From an uncultured Eubacterium sp. (GTDB taxonomy: Bacteria > Bacillota > Clostridia > Oscillospirales > Acutalibacteraceae), in assembly GCA_910583925.1 (NCBI GenBank), contig CAJTZJ010000009.1, forward strand, positions 25,623 through 89,622: DNA of 64,000 bases, in the 5' to 3' direction. The translations under genes were made by a program, and so were the position numbers. Below, piece after piece: positions 36,022-44,971 of this stretch. The stretch's first letter is position 1. Each line of letters opens with the position of its first letter. Below the pieces are notes generated by a model that did not search any database, was not told where the DNA came from, and worked only from the letters and a program-made list of their open reading frames with translations.

Positions 36022-36702
36022 CTACTCATCAAGCAGGTATGTTCCGCTTGAAAGAACAGCTATCGAATGATTGTCGAATCTATGATACTGTTTTATCTGC
36101 TCATCAAAATTCAGATAGTCAGAAACAGTGAAATCCTTTCCGTCTATCCGTCTTACCTTATTACCGCCGCAACAAACAAAAATATCGCCGCTGTCTGCCG
36201 ATATATGGGTAGGGTTAAGAAAAGTTGAAGCATCCTTTCCTCCTATCCTTAAATCAACCTGCATTGTCTGGCTGTAATAGCGAATAACAGAATTTTCAGA
36301 AGGGCATATGCTCCAAAAATACTTTCCGTCAAGTGCAAGTCCCGAAACAATTTCATCGTGATAATTAAAATATCCGCTCCAGGAAAGCTCGCCCTCACGG
36401 CTGAAAATTCCTGCCTCGCCGTTCGGATAGATAACAAGAACACGCTTGTCATAAAGAATTCCTGCATCGCATTGAACAAAGTTTGGTATCGTTTCGCTTA
36501 TTTCTTTAAATGAGGAACCGAATTTTTTTAAAAGATAAGCATTCTTTGTCAAAACATTTTTTGATTTATTTTCAAAATCTATAACACTGTATTCAGCCTT
36601 GAACTGAGCGGAGTTAACAAGCGGTTTTTTTTCAACAAGTATTGCCTTTCCGTCTCCGTAGGGAAGAATATCAATAATATCTTTTGTGCTTACTCTGATC
36701 AT
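36022..36702 (-). CDS. Hypothetical beta-propeller-like protein in the rex operon
   Basis: 226 residues, no signal peptide or membrane helix. The sequence is beta-rich with repeated patterns of the form IYPNGEAGIFSREGELSWSGYF and ALDGKYFWSICPSENSVIRYY, resembling blades of a WD/NHL-like propeller. I cannot name a family. Its start overlaps the rex stop by four bases (ATGA), so it is translated from the acn-icd-rex transcript, which suggests, without proving, a role in redox or carbon metabolism. Confidence 0.65.
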   Translation of the reverse strand: MIRVSTKDIIDILPYGDGKAILVEKKPLVNSAQFKAEYSVIDFENKSKNVLTKNAYLLKKFGSSFKEISETIPNFVQCDAGILYDKRVLVIYPNGEAGIFSREGELSWSGYFNYHDEIVSGLALDGKYFWSICPSENSVIRYYSQTMQVDLRIGGKDASTFLNPTHISADSGDIFVCCGGNKVRRIDGKDFTVSDYLNFDEQIKQYHRFDNHSIAVLSSGTYLLDE

Positions 36703-37358
36703 AATGATTCCTCCGGGGAAACATCAGAAAGTGATGCTGTTAAATATCCAAGTGTCATAAGACTGTCAGTAAGATGTGCATTTTCAACAAGAACCTCCGG
36801 ATGTGCCATTGCTATATCATAGTTGCTGAAATTCCAAAAGCTTTTAACTCCAAGGTTTATAAGCAAATCGGCTAATTCCTTCATATCATTTGACGGAATG
36901 CATATAACGGCACAAACCGGCTTATTATCAATGCAGAAATTTTCAAGGTATTCAATATTTCTTACAGGGATACCCTTAATCATATTTCCGCAGATTGCTT
37001 CGTTTTTATCAAAAATACCTATTAATTTAAATCCGCTGTTGACACCGAATATTTTATTGCAGACTGCCTTGCCGAGATTTCCTGCACCGATAAGAATTGT
37101 TTTTCTTTCCACTCCGACTCCGAGAATTTCTCCGATTTTAGAGTGCAGTTCAGGAACATTATATCCATAGCCCTGCTGTCCGAAACCGCCGAAGCAATTA
37201 AAATCGTGTCTGATTTGCGATGCAGTAAGCCCCATTCGGTTTGCAAGCTCCTTAGAGCTTATTCTTATAATTCCGTTTTCCTTAAGGCTTTGCAAAAAGC
37301 GGTAATATCTTGGAAGTCTTTTGATAACAGAAATAGAGATTTCCTCTTTTTTATCCAT
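36699..37358 (-). CDS. rex: Redox-sensing transcriptional repressor Rex
   Basis: 219 residues. The N-terminal winged helix includes RLPRYYRFLQSL and RISSKELANRMGLTASQIRHDFNCFGGFGQQGYGY, the classic Rex DNA-binding region. The Rossmann domain has LIGAGNLGKAV at about residues 91-101 for NAD(H). Rex leaves DNA when NADH/NAD+ rises and so controls fermentation and electron-transfer genes. It lies 27 bp downstream of icd in the same direction, and a Rex-like site lies upstream of acn (40574-40591). Confidence 0.95.
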   Translation of the reverse strand: MDKKEEISISVIKRLPRYYRFLQSLKENGIIRISSKELANRMGLTASQIRHDFNCFGGFGQQGYGYNVPELHSKIGEILGVGVERKTILIGAGNLGKAVCNKIFGVNSGFKLIGIFDKNEAICGNMIKGIPVRNIEYLENFCIDNKPVCAVICIPSNDMKELADLLINLGVKSFWNFSNYDIAMAHPEVLVENAHLTDSLMTLGYLTASLSDVSPEESL

Positions 37359-37385
37359 AATTTCTTACCTCTGTAAAATGACGGA

Positions 37386-38567
37386 TTATTTTGTCATTTC
37401 AGTAATTGTTTCCATAACATAGTCGCCGAATTCCTGGCATGTGCAGCCTGTGTCTCTGCCTGTTATAGCAAGCTTCTTTTCTTCAAACATACATTTATCA
37501 AGAGCAGCTTCAAGTGCGTTTGCCTTGTCCTGATAGCCGATGTGTGATAGAAGCATAACAGAAGCACGAAGCATACTGCACGGATCGGCATACTGACCTC
37601 TGCCCTCGGAAATCATTCTTGGTGCAGAGCCGTGAATAGCCTCAAACATAGCATAGCGCTTACCGATATTAGCTGAGCCGGCTGTACCTACGCCGCCCTG
37701 GAATTCAGCAGCCTCGTCAGTTATAATATCGCCGTAAAGATTTGGAAGAACGAATACCTTGAAATCCTTTCTTCTCATCGGATCAATAAGCTTTGCTGTA
37801 GTGATATCTACATACCAGTCATCTGTAACGATTTCAGGGAATTCCTCGCCAATTTTCTTAGCTGTATTCAGGAATTTTCCGTCGGTTGTTTTTATGATGT
37901 TTGCTTTTGTGATGATTGAAACCTTGCCCTTATTGTTTTTCTTTGCATAATCATAAGCAAGGCGTGCAATTCTGTCACATCCTTCTTGTGTAGCAACAGT
38001 AAAGTCAACTGCAAGATCGTCAGTAATGTTTACGCCGTAAGAGCCGACTGCGTATCCGCCCTCAGTGTTTTCACGGAAGAATGTCCAGTCAATACCTTCT
38101 TCGGCAACTCGCACAGGACGCATATTTGCAAAAAGGTCAAGCTCTTTTCTCATGGCAACATTTGCCGATTCAACATTCGGCCAGCCGTCGCCCTGACGAG
38201 GTGTTGTTGTAGGTCCTTTAAGAATAACATGACATTTCTTTAATTCTGCAAGCACATCATCGGGGATAGCTTTAAGGCAGGCTGCTCTGTTTTCTATTGT
38301 AAGACCGTCAATTTCCTTAAACTGAACCTTACCTTTTGCAACCTCGTCTTTAAGAAGAAATGCAAGAACTCTTTCGCTTTCCTTTGTGATTACAGGGCCG
38401 ATGCCGTCGCCGCCGCAGATGGCGATAACGATTGTATCAAGCTTTTCAAAATCGATGAATTCTTTATCCTCTTTAATTCTTTTTGCTCTTTCAAGCTGAC
38501 CTTCCATAAGTGAACGGAATCTTTCAACAGCCTCATCAATAGCTGCTTTATCTTTTTCATTAATCAT
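37386..38567 (-). CDS. icd: Isocitrate dehydrogenase
   Basis: 393 residues from the ATG at 38567, which has GGGAG eight bases upstream; a TTG five codons earlier is possible. The enzyme oxidises isocitrate to 2-oxoglutarate. The substrate-binding blocks are GPTTTPRQGDGWPNVESANVAMRKELDLFANMRPVR, FFRENTEGGYAVGSYG, and IITKANIIKTTDGKF, with metal ligands in LPNLYGDIITDEAAEFQGGVG. The cofactor (NAD or NADP) is not decided by eye. It follows acn by 20 bp, giving citrate to 2-oxoglutarate for glutamate; citrate synthase is not in the window. Confidence 0.93.
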   Translation of the reverse strand: MINEKDKAAIDEAVERFRSLMEGQLERAKRIKEDKEFIDFEKLDTIVIAICGGDGIGPVITKESERVLAFLLKDEVAKGKVQFKEIDGLTIENRAACLKAIPDDVLAELKKCHVILKGPTTTPRQGDGWPNVESANVAMRKELDLFANMRPVRVAEEGIDWTFFRENTEGGYAVGSYGVNITDDLAVDFTVATQEGCDRIARLAYDYAKKNNKGKVSIITKANIIKTTDGKFLNTAKKIGEEFPEIVTDDWYVDITTAKLIDPMRRKDFKVFVLPNLYGDIITDEAAEFQGGVGTAGSANIGKRYAMFEAIHGSAPRMISEGRGQYADPCSMLRASVMLLSHIGYQDKANALEAALDKCMFEEKKLAITGRDTGCTCQEFGDYVMETITEMTK

Positions 38568-38587
38568 TGCAATTACTCCCAATTAAA

Positions 38588-40525
38588 TTATTTATTCATT
38601 TCTCTTGTGTAATCAAGAAGTCCGCCGCAGAGCAGCATTTCTCTTTGGCGTGAAGATAAATGGCTTGAATCAAGCTCGTATTCTTCGCCCGTTGTTATAT
38701 TTTTAAGAACAACCGTTTTGTTATTCTTAATGCAATCTCTGATAGAAGGAAGTGAAAGCTCATCCATCTGAGAAATTTTGTCATAATCTTCTTCCTTTTT
38801 AAATGTGAAAGGAAGAATACCTGCGTTAACGAGATTTGCAACATGAATTCTTGCAAAGCTTTTGGTTATAACAGCTTTAACGCCAAGATAAAGAGGAACT
38901 AACGCAGCATGCTCACGGCTTGAACCCTGTCCGTAGTTGGCACCGCCGACGATAAATCCTTTGCCCTCGCTCTTAATTCTCTCAGGAAATTCCTCATCGC
39001 AAACAGCAAAGCAGTACTGTGAAAGATGGGGGATGTTTGAACGATAGGGAAGAATCTTAGCACCTGCAGGCATAATATGATCTGTTGTAATGTTATCGCC
39101 GACTTTGAGCATAACCTTTGCGGTAAGTTCTTCAGGCAAGGCCTCTGTTTTTGGGAAAGGCTTGATGTTTGGTCCGCGGAGAACCTCAACATCCATAGCC
39201 TCAGCTTCTGTTGCCGGAGCTTCAATCATATTGTCATTAACAATAAATTCCTCAGGCATTGTAACGCTTGGGGCTTCGCCGAGCTCTCTCGGATCGGTTA
39301 AATAGCCTGTAAGTGCCGATGCAGCAGCAACCTCAGGAGAAACAAGGTAAATACCTGCATCCTTAGTGCCGCTTCTGCCTTCAAAGTTTCTGTTGAATGT
39401 ACGAAGAGATACACCCTGTGAATTAGGGCTTTGTCCCATACCGATGCAGGGTCCGCAGGCTGATTCAAGGATTCTTGCGCCGGCATTGATCATATCCGAA
39501 AGTGCGCCGTTAAGAGCAAGCATATTCAAAACCTGCTTTGAACCCGGCGCAATACAGAGAGAAACAGTTGGTGCAATTGTTTTGCCCTTAAGAATTTCTG
39601 CAACCTTCATCATATCAACGAAGGATGAGTTCGTACAAGATCCGATAGCAACCTGGTCTACTTTGATTTTTCCGATTTCATCCGTTGTTTTAACCTGATC
39701 CGGCATATGCGGGCATGCTGCCATAGGTACCAGTGAGCATAAGTCGATATCAATTACTTCATCATATTCAGCGTCTGCATCCGGTAAAATTTCTGTCCAG
39801 TCCTTTTCTCTGCCCTGTGCTTTAAGGAAAGCAAGAGTGATTTCATCAGAAGGGAAGATGGATGTTGTAGCACCAAGCTCAGCACCCATATTGGTAATTG
39901 TAGCTCTTTCAGGTACAGATAAGGTTTTAACACCGTCACCGCCGTATTCAATAATTTTGCCGACACCGCCCTTAACGCTCATAATTCTTAAAACTTCAAG
40001 AATTATGTCTTTAGCAGATACCCAAGGTTTAAGATAGCCATGAAGATTAATTCTTGTCATTTTCGGCATTGGAATATAATATGTACCGCCGCCCATAGCT
40101 ACGGCAACATCAAGTCCGCCGGCGCCCATTGCAAGCATACCGATTCCGCCGCCTGTTGGGGTGTGGCTGTCAGAACCGATAAGTGTTTTGCCCGGAATAC
40201 CGAATCTTTCAAGGTGAACCTGATGGCAGATGCCGTTGCCGGGTCTTGAAAAATAAATACCGTGCTTTTTTGTAACGGTCTGAATGTAGCGATGATCGTC
40301 TGCATTCTCAAAGCCTGTCTGTAAAGTGTTGTGATCTATGTAAGCAACGCTTTTTTCTGTTTTTACTCTGTCTACACCCATAGCTTCAAATTCAAGATAA
40401 GCCATTGTGCCTGTTGCATCCTGAGTAAGAGTTTGATCGATACGAAGACCTATTTCTTCTCCTGCAATCATTTCGCCCTCAACAAGATGAGATTTAATTA
40501 ATTTCTGAGCAAGTGTAAGTCCCAT
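38588..40525 (-). CDS. acnA: Aconitate hydratase
   Basis: 645 residues, the shorter mitochondrial/archaeal-like aconitase class. It isomerises citrate and isocitrate with a [4Fe-4S] cluster. The cluster cysteines are in GSCTNSSFVDM at about residue 295 and ESACGPCIGMGQ at about 358. GSDSHTPTGGGIGMLAMGAGG and the swivel-domain GGANYGQGSSREHAALVP are also present. AGGAGG precedes the ATG. It heads the operon acn-icd-rex-hypothetical and has its own promoter at 40563-40591. Confidence 0.95.
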   Translation of the reverse strand: MGLTLAQKLIKSHLVEGEMIAGEEIGLRIDQTLTQDATGTMAYLEFEAMGVDRVKTEKSVAYIDHNTLQTGFENADDHRYIQTVTKKHGIYFSRPGNGICHQVHLERFGIPGKTLIGSDSHTPTGGGIGMLAMGAGGLDVAVAMGGGTYYIPMPKMTRINLHGYLKPWVSAKDIILEVLRIMSVKGGVGKIIEYGGDGVKTLSVPERATITNMGAELGATTSIFPSDEITLAFLKAQGREKDWTEILPDADAEYDEVIDIDLCSLVPMAACPHMPDQVKTTDEIGKIKVDQVAIGSCTNSSFVDMMKVAEILKGKTIAPTVSLCIAPGSKQVLNMLALNGALSDMINAGARILESACGPCIGMGQSPNSQGVSLRTFNRNFEGRSGTKDAGIYLVSPEVAAASALTGYLTDPRELGEAPSVTMPEEFIVNDNMIEAPATEAEAMDVEVLRGPNIKPFPKTEALPEELTAKVMLKVGDNITTDHIMPAGAKILPYRSNIPHLSQYCFAVCDEEFPERIKSEGKGFIVGGANYGQGSSREHAALVPLYLGVKAVITKSFARIHVANLVNAGILPFTFKKEEDYDKISQMDELSLPSIRDCIKNNKTVVLKNITTGEEYELDSSHLSSRQREMLLCGGLLDYTREMNK

Positions 40526-40562
40526 ACTTTTTCCTCCTAAGCTTTAATTAATTTGACAATCT

Positions 40563-40591
40563 ATTTTATAATATTGTTTAACTTGTGTCAA
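40563..40591 (-). promoter_or_regulatory. acn promoter with overlapping Rex-like operator
   Basis: On the minus strand TTGACA (40586-40591), 17-bp spacer, TAAAAT (40563-40568). The -35 region lies within TTGTTTAACTTGTGTCAA (40574-40591, plus strand), an 18-bp near-palindrome with the TTG...CAA ends and spacing of the Rex consensus TTGTTAA-N4-TTAACAA; one half matches well and the other poorly. Since rex is in this operon, autoregulation is plausible. Confidence 0.45.
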
Positions 40592-40653
40592 TGTTTTATA
40601 AAAAAATTAACAATATATTATTTATATATAATAACAATAAAAAATAATAGTTA

Positions 40654-40682
40654 TTGAATTGGATTATGAGTTATGATATAAT
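40654..40682 (+). promoter_or_regulatory. Promoter of the tepA-comFC gene run
   Basis: TTGAAT (40654-40659), 17-bp spacer, TATAAT (40677-40682), 45 bp before the tepA start. It is divergent from the acn promoter in a 200-bp gap. Confidence 0.65.
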
Positions 40683-40726
40683 AATACAGTTAATCGGGGC
40701 ATAATAAGCATAAAGGATGTGTTATT

Positions 40727-41431
40727 ATGTCTGAAGAAAATGAAAATCAAACTCAGAATGAAGAAAACTCTGCCCAGAGTGCTTTTGAAACAGGTTCAAT
40801 TACCGTAGAAAAAAACGGGCATTTTATCCATTGTTTAACTATTATCGGTCAGATTGAAGGGCATTATATTCTGCCAAGTCAGAATAAAACAACAAAATAT
40901 GAACATGTTATTCCACAGCTTGTTGCTATTGAAGAAAGCAAGGAAATAGAGGGGCTTCTTATCATTTTAAATACAGTCGGCGGCGATGTTGAAGCAGGGC
41001 TTGCTATTGCTGAGCTTCTTTCAACTATGAAAACGCCAACAGCTTCCTTGGTTCTCGGCGGCGGTCATTCAATAGGCGTTCCGCTTGCTGTATCCTGCCG
41101 AAAAAGCTTTATTGTTCCAAGTGCTACCATGACTGTTCATCCGGTAAGAATGAACGGGCTTGTACTCGGTGTTCCGCAAACTTTGTCTTATTTTGAAAAA
41201 ATGCAGGACAGAATTGTAAATTTTGTTGAAAGTAATTCCAAAATATCAGCTGATGCCTTTCGCAGCTTAATGATGAAAACAGGCGAGCTTATTATGGATG
41301 TCGGCACGGTGCTTGATGGCGACGGTGCTGTTGAATGCGGGCTTATTGATGAGCTTGGCGGTTTGTCAAATGCCCTTGAATTTCTTAACAAAACAATTGA
41401 AATGGAGAATGCAGAGTGTTCTGGTCAATAA
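40727..41431 (+). CDS. tepA: ClpP-like serine peptidase, TepA/YmfB family
   Basis: 234 residues. An acidic/Gln-rich N-terminal tail (about 30 residues) precedes the ClpP fold. The catalytic Ser is in [29 protein letters not shown] and the His in the same block; the oxyanion strand is [19 protein letters not shown]. TepA proteins in Bacillus and Clostridia are encoded beside ylzJ and spoIIIE/ftsK, exactly as here, and have been linked to sporulation and secretion. Promoter at 40654-40682; the ylzJ-like gene overlaps its end by 16 bp. Confidence 0.92.
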   Translation: MSEENENQTQNEENSAQSAFETGSITVEKNGHFIHCLTIIGQIEGHYILPSQNKTTKYEHVIPQLVAIEESKEIEGLLIILNTVGGDVEAGLAIAELLSTMKTPTASLVLGGGHSIGVPLAVSCRKSFIVPSATMTVHPVRMNGLVLGVPQTLSYFEKMQDRIVNFVESNSKISADAFRSLMMKTGELIMDVGTVLDGDGAVECGLIDELGGLSNALEFLNKTIEMENAECSGQ

Positions 41432-41631
41432 TTAATGAGAATGATATTTTGTTTGATGAAAAAAGTATAGAAGCAACCAATACGGTTCGTTCAAGTAATC
41501 CCTATGATTATTTGAGAAAGGGATATTTCGTTGATAATGCTTCTATGTTCGGAGGGGAAAATATTGTCGATTATAACAGCTGTTTTTCAAGCTATAGGAC
41601 AAGCCTTAACATTCATATTTCCGATATCTGA
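41416..41631 (+). CDS. YlzJ-like protein
   Basis: 71 residues from a GTG start with GGAG eight bases upstream. The start [15 protein letters not shown] and the central [14 protein letters not shown] recall the YlzJ-like family (compare VRLISSNPxDYLxPxFQPG), and the position between tepA and ftsK is the family's standard place. The C-terminal third overlaps the UppP-like gene in another frame and does not look conserved, so the functional protein may be shorter. Family role unknown. Confidence 0.6.
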   Translation: MFWSIINENDILFDEKSIEATNTVRSSNPYDYLRKGYFVDNASMFGGENIVDYNSCFSSYRTSLNIHISDI

Positions 41632-42430
41632 AAGCGGTCATTCAGCAATATTTCATAATTTTGCTGCCCGTAATTCCGGCGAAGTTTCAGAACTTACCGG
41701 ACTTATACATATAGGAATTGCGCTTGGTATTATAATTGCATTTTATAAGGTTTTTATCAGGAACTTTGTTGAAATTGTTAATAGTTTCAGAGAAATTTTT
41801 TCTAAAGACCTGAGAATGCGAAGGGCAAGCAATTCAAGAAAATTTGTATATTTTATTCTTATCTCTTTTGTTCCGATGCTGCTCTATTTTCTTCCTGTCG
41901 GTAAAAGCAAAAATCTTTATCAGGCATTGCATATGCTGTCCTATGACGGTAATTTGCTTTCTGAAGGTATAGCATTTCTTATTACGGCAACGCTTTTGCT
42001 TTTTGCATCTTTGACTATGACGAAAAATAAAGAGAGCAGGGGAAACCAGCTTTCTGTTCCGATAGCTGCTCTTTTTGCTGTATTAATTTTCATTGCACTT
42101 CCTGTTGCAGGTTTTTCAATTTCTGCAATGATTATTTCAGCTGCAGCTCTTTTTAATATAAATAAAAATATTGCTTTTCGCTATTTTATAAGCATTTCTG
42201 TTCCGATTTTAATTGTTAAGGGAATCATTGAAATCGTTATATGTGCATCTTATGTTACTATTATAACAGGTATCATTGCTGTTGTAGTTTCTGCAGCAGC
42301 TGCATATTTTCTTTCTAAGCTTTTCAAGGCTGTTTTAAGCGATAAATATTTAAAATATTTTTCCTGTTACAACTATGCAATTGGTGCAATTGCTGCTGTA
42401 ACCGGTATTATTCAGTTAATTATAAAGTAA
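41564..42430 (+). CDS. UppP/BacA-like membrane protein with degenerate active-site motifs
   Basis: 288 residues from the TTG at 41564, chosen because GGAGGGG (41551-41557) lies just upstream; an earlier TTG at 41531 lacks a binding site. About eight membrane helices with the layout of undecaprenyl-diphosphate phosphatase. The first motif reads [15 protein letters not shown] where UppP has EGLTEFLPVSSTGH, losing the second Glu. The second reads VAGFSISAMI where UppP has PGTSRSGATI, losing the catalytic Arg. It may be a non-catalytic paralogue or a lipid-binding protein. Encoded between ylzJ and ftsK. Confidence 0.75.
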   Translation: MSIITAVFQAIGQALTFIFPISESGHSAIFHNFAARNSGEVSELTGLIHIGIALGIIIAFYKVFIRNFVEIVNSFREIFSKDLRMRRASNSRKFVYFILISFVPMLLYFLPVGKSKNLYQALHMLSYDGNLLSEGIAFLITATLLLFASLTMTKNKESRGNQLSVPIAALFAVLIFIALPVAGFSISAMIISAAALFNINKNIAFRYFISISVPILIVKGIIEIVICASYVTIITGIIAVVVSAAAAYFLSKLFKAVLSDKYLKYFSCYNYAIGAIAAVTGIIQLIIK

Positions 42431-42439
42431 GAGGTAGTT

Positions 42440-44971
42440 ATGGCTAATAATACGAATCGAAATAAAGGCAGGCAAAATCAGTCAAGGGCCGCAGCAGAAA
42501 GAGAGGCTTTGAAAAAAGCAAGAAAGCAAGAAAATACCAGCCGAATAGTCAGTGTTTCACTTTTTGCTGTTTCTGTTATTTTCTTTTTTGTAGCTGTGAT
42601 CAGTGGTGAAAACTTGTGGAATTTATTGCATAATATTTATGTGGGGTTGTTTGGAATGTTTGCAGCCTGTGTTTTTCCTGTTTTAGTTATTGTATTGATT
42701 ATTTTGCATTCTGTTAAAGAAAAGGAAATCTCAAAGCTGATTTCAAAGGGGACGGAAGCAATTATTCTTGTACTTTTGCTTTCCGCTTTTATTCATATTG
42801 TTCAGAATCAGCCGGGTGCTGACTTTAAGGTTGCTGTTACCGAAGCGTTTAAGTCCGGTTCGGCAGAGTTTAACGGTGGCTTTTTCGGTGCGCTTATCGG
42901 ATGGATACTGCTGACTCTCGGAAAGGCTCCGGCAATAATCGTTGATCTTGTTTTGATTTTTGTTGATTTTATGCTGCTTACGGCTATAACCATTATTCAG
43001 TTTTTCAAAGGTGCAGCAAAGCCTGCTGCTGATACATATAAAAAGGTTGCTCCCGTAATTAATGAAAAAATTGAGCAGAGAAAATTAAGAAAAGGCAATA
43101 TTGATGTGCCGCTTGATATTACACCGCCCGGAGAAGAACCGCCAAAATCTTCAAAGAAAACGAAGAAACAATCCGTTTTGGATGTTTCTAAAGAGGATGA
43201 CATGCCTTCAGCATCCGTACCAAGAACGATTATTGATGAAATTAATGCCGCGAACGAGAAAAAGAGAAAAGACAGGCAGTCAGAGGCAGTTCAAAGTGAA
43301 AAATCGATAGATGATATCGTTAAAACTGCCTCTGAGGAAAAGCCCAAAAAACCTGCTGAAGAATTCAGAGTTACAAAAGAGCAGATGAGTTCTAATGTTG
43401 AGGATTATATTATTCCTCCGGTATCTATTCTTCAGGCAGGTAAGCAAGCGGATACAAAGGATGTAAGCGGAGAACTTAAAATGAATGCTGAAAGGCTGAT
43501 TGATACGCTTCATTCATTTAATGTTGATGCGTCTATTACGGATATCAGCCGTGGTCCTACGGTAACCAGGTATGAGCTTAAGCCTGCTGCAGGTATACGT
43601 ATATCCAAAATAACAAATCTTTCGGATGATATCGCGCTCAATCTTGCTGCTACGCATGTCCGTATTGAAGCGCCTATACCGGGAAAGGCCGCTGTTGGTA
43701 TTGAGGTTCCGAATACTGTAAAAAACAGTGTATCTATGCGTGAACTTATTGATACGCCTGAATTTTATGAGGAAAAATCAAAGCTTTCAGCAGGTCTCGG
43801 TAAGGATATTGCAGGTAAATGCGTTTATTGTGATGTATCCAAAATGCCGCATCTTCTTATTGCGGGTACAACGGGTTCCGGTAAATCTGTTTGTATGAAT
43901 TCAATTATTGTTTCTATTTTGTATCGTGCAAAGCCTGACGAGGTGAAATTTCTTATGATAGATCCAAAGCAGGTTGAGTTTTCAAAGTATATCGGAATTC
44001 CGCATCTCCTTGTTCCTGTTGTAACGGATCCGAGAAAAGCGGCAGGCGCTCTTGGCTGGGCAGTTTCGGAAATGCTACAGAGATATAATAAGTTTTCCGA
44101 AACAGGCGTAAGGGATATTGAGGGATATAATAAATATGTTTCTAAGCATGAAGATATGGAGCCTATGCCTAAAATCTGTATCTTTATCGATGAGCTTGCT
44201 GATTTAATGATGGCTGCTCCGAAAGAGGTTGAAGATTCAATCTGCCGTCTTGCCCAGATGGCTCGTGCAGCCGGTATGCACCTTGTAATTGCTACACAAA
44301 GACCATCTGTTGATGTTATTACAGGTCTTATAAAAGCAAATATTTCTTCAAGAATTGCACTTACGGTTAGCTCTCAGATAGATTCAAGAACAATTCTTGA
44401 TGCAAGCGGAGCTGAAAAGCTTCTCGGAAGAGGCGATATGCTGTATAATCCTATCGGAGCAAGCAAGCCGATTCGTGTGCAGGGCTGCTTTATCAGTGAT
44501 GAGGAAGTTGAGGAACTCTGCAATTTTATTAAGCAGCAGGGTGAAACTGAATATGATGAGGCAATTCAGAAAGAAATTGAAGAAAAGGCTGTAACCGATA
44601 AAAAGGCAAATGCTTTTGAAGACGGCGGCGAAGAAAATGTCTACGACCAGCTGTTTGAAAAGGCTGCTGAGGTTGTTATGGAAACAGGGCAGGCTTCTAC
44701 TTCTTTCCTGCAGCGTAAGCTTTCAGTTGGCTATGCAAGAGGTGCTAAAATTATAGATCAGCTTCAGGAATATGGAGTGATTGGTCCGGCTGAAGGAAGC
44801 AAGCCACGCAAGGTTCTGATGACCAAGCAGATGTGGCTTGAGAAACGGGCTTATGACAGCGGAAAAGATTTTACTGCAGATAATACAGAACAAATAACTA
44901 TGGAAGATACCTTGATTGATTCAGAAAATGATGTAATAGATAATCAGGGGAACGGAGAATTCTATGACTGA
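42440..44971 (+). CDS. ftsK: DNA translocase FtsK/SpoIIIE
   Basis: 843 residues. Four N-terminal membrane helices (about residues 35-200) anchor a variable Lys/Glu/Pro-rich linker (about 200-330) and the hexameric motor. Walker A is IAGTTGSGKSVCMNS at about residue 474 and Walker B CIFIDELADLMM. The C-terminal gamma winged helix (TSFLQRKLSVGYARGAKIIDQLQEYGVIG) reads KOPS/SRS DNA sites. It pumps chromosome ends through the division or sporulation septum. The gene follows the UppP-like gene by 9 bp and overlaps ygiQ by eight. Confidence 0.95.
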   Translation: MANNTNRNKGRQNQSRAAAEREALKKARKQENTSRIVSVSLFAVSVIFFFVAVISGENLWNLLHNIYVGLFGMFAACVFPVLVIVLIILHSVKEKEISKLISKGTEAIILVLLLSAFIHIVQNQPGADFKVAVTEAFKSGSAEFNGGFFGALIGWILLTLGKAPAIIVDLVLIFVDFMLLTAITIIQFFKGAAKPAADTYKKVAPVINEKIEQRKLRKGNIDVPLDITPPGEEPPKSSKKTKKQSVLDVSKEDDMPSASVPRTIIDEINAANEKKRKDRQSEAVQSEKSIDDIVKTASEEKPKKPAEEFRVTKEQMSSNVEDYIIPPVSILQAGKQADTKDVSGELKMNAERLIDTLHSFNVDASITDISRGPTVTRYELKPAAGIRISKITNLSDDIALNLAATHVRIEAPIPGKAAVGIEVPNTVKNSVSMRELIDTPEFYEEKSKLSAGLGKDIAGKCVYCDVSKMPHLLIAGTTGSGKSVCMNSIIVSILYRAKPDEVKFLMIDPKQVEFSKYIGIPHLLVPVVTDPRKAAGALGWAVSEMLQRYNKFSETGVRDIEGYNKYVSKHEDMEPMPKICIFIDELADLMMAAPKEVEDSICRLAQMARAAGMHLVIATQRPSVDVITGLIKANISSRIALTVSSQIDSRTILDASGAEKLLGRGDMLYNPIGASKPIRVQGCFISDEEVEELCNFIKQQGETEYDEAIQKEIEEKAVTDKKANAFEDGGEENVYDQLFEKAAEVVMETGQASTSFLQRKLSVGYARGAKIIDQLQEYGVIGPAEGSKPRKVLMTKQMWLEKRAYDSGKDFTADNTEQITMEDTLIDSENDVIDNQGNGEFYD

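Noticed and set aside
35673..36032. 119-codon minus-strand frame overlapping the small membrane protein
   Set aside because: It runs through the bidirectional terminator and lacks a ribosome-binding site; its hydrophobic look comes from A/T-rich codons.
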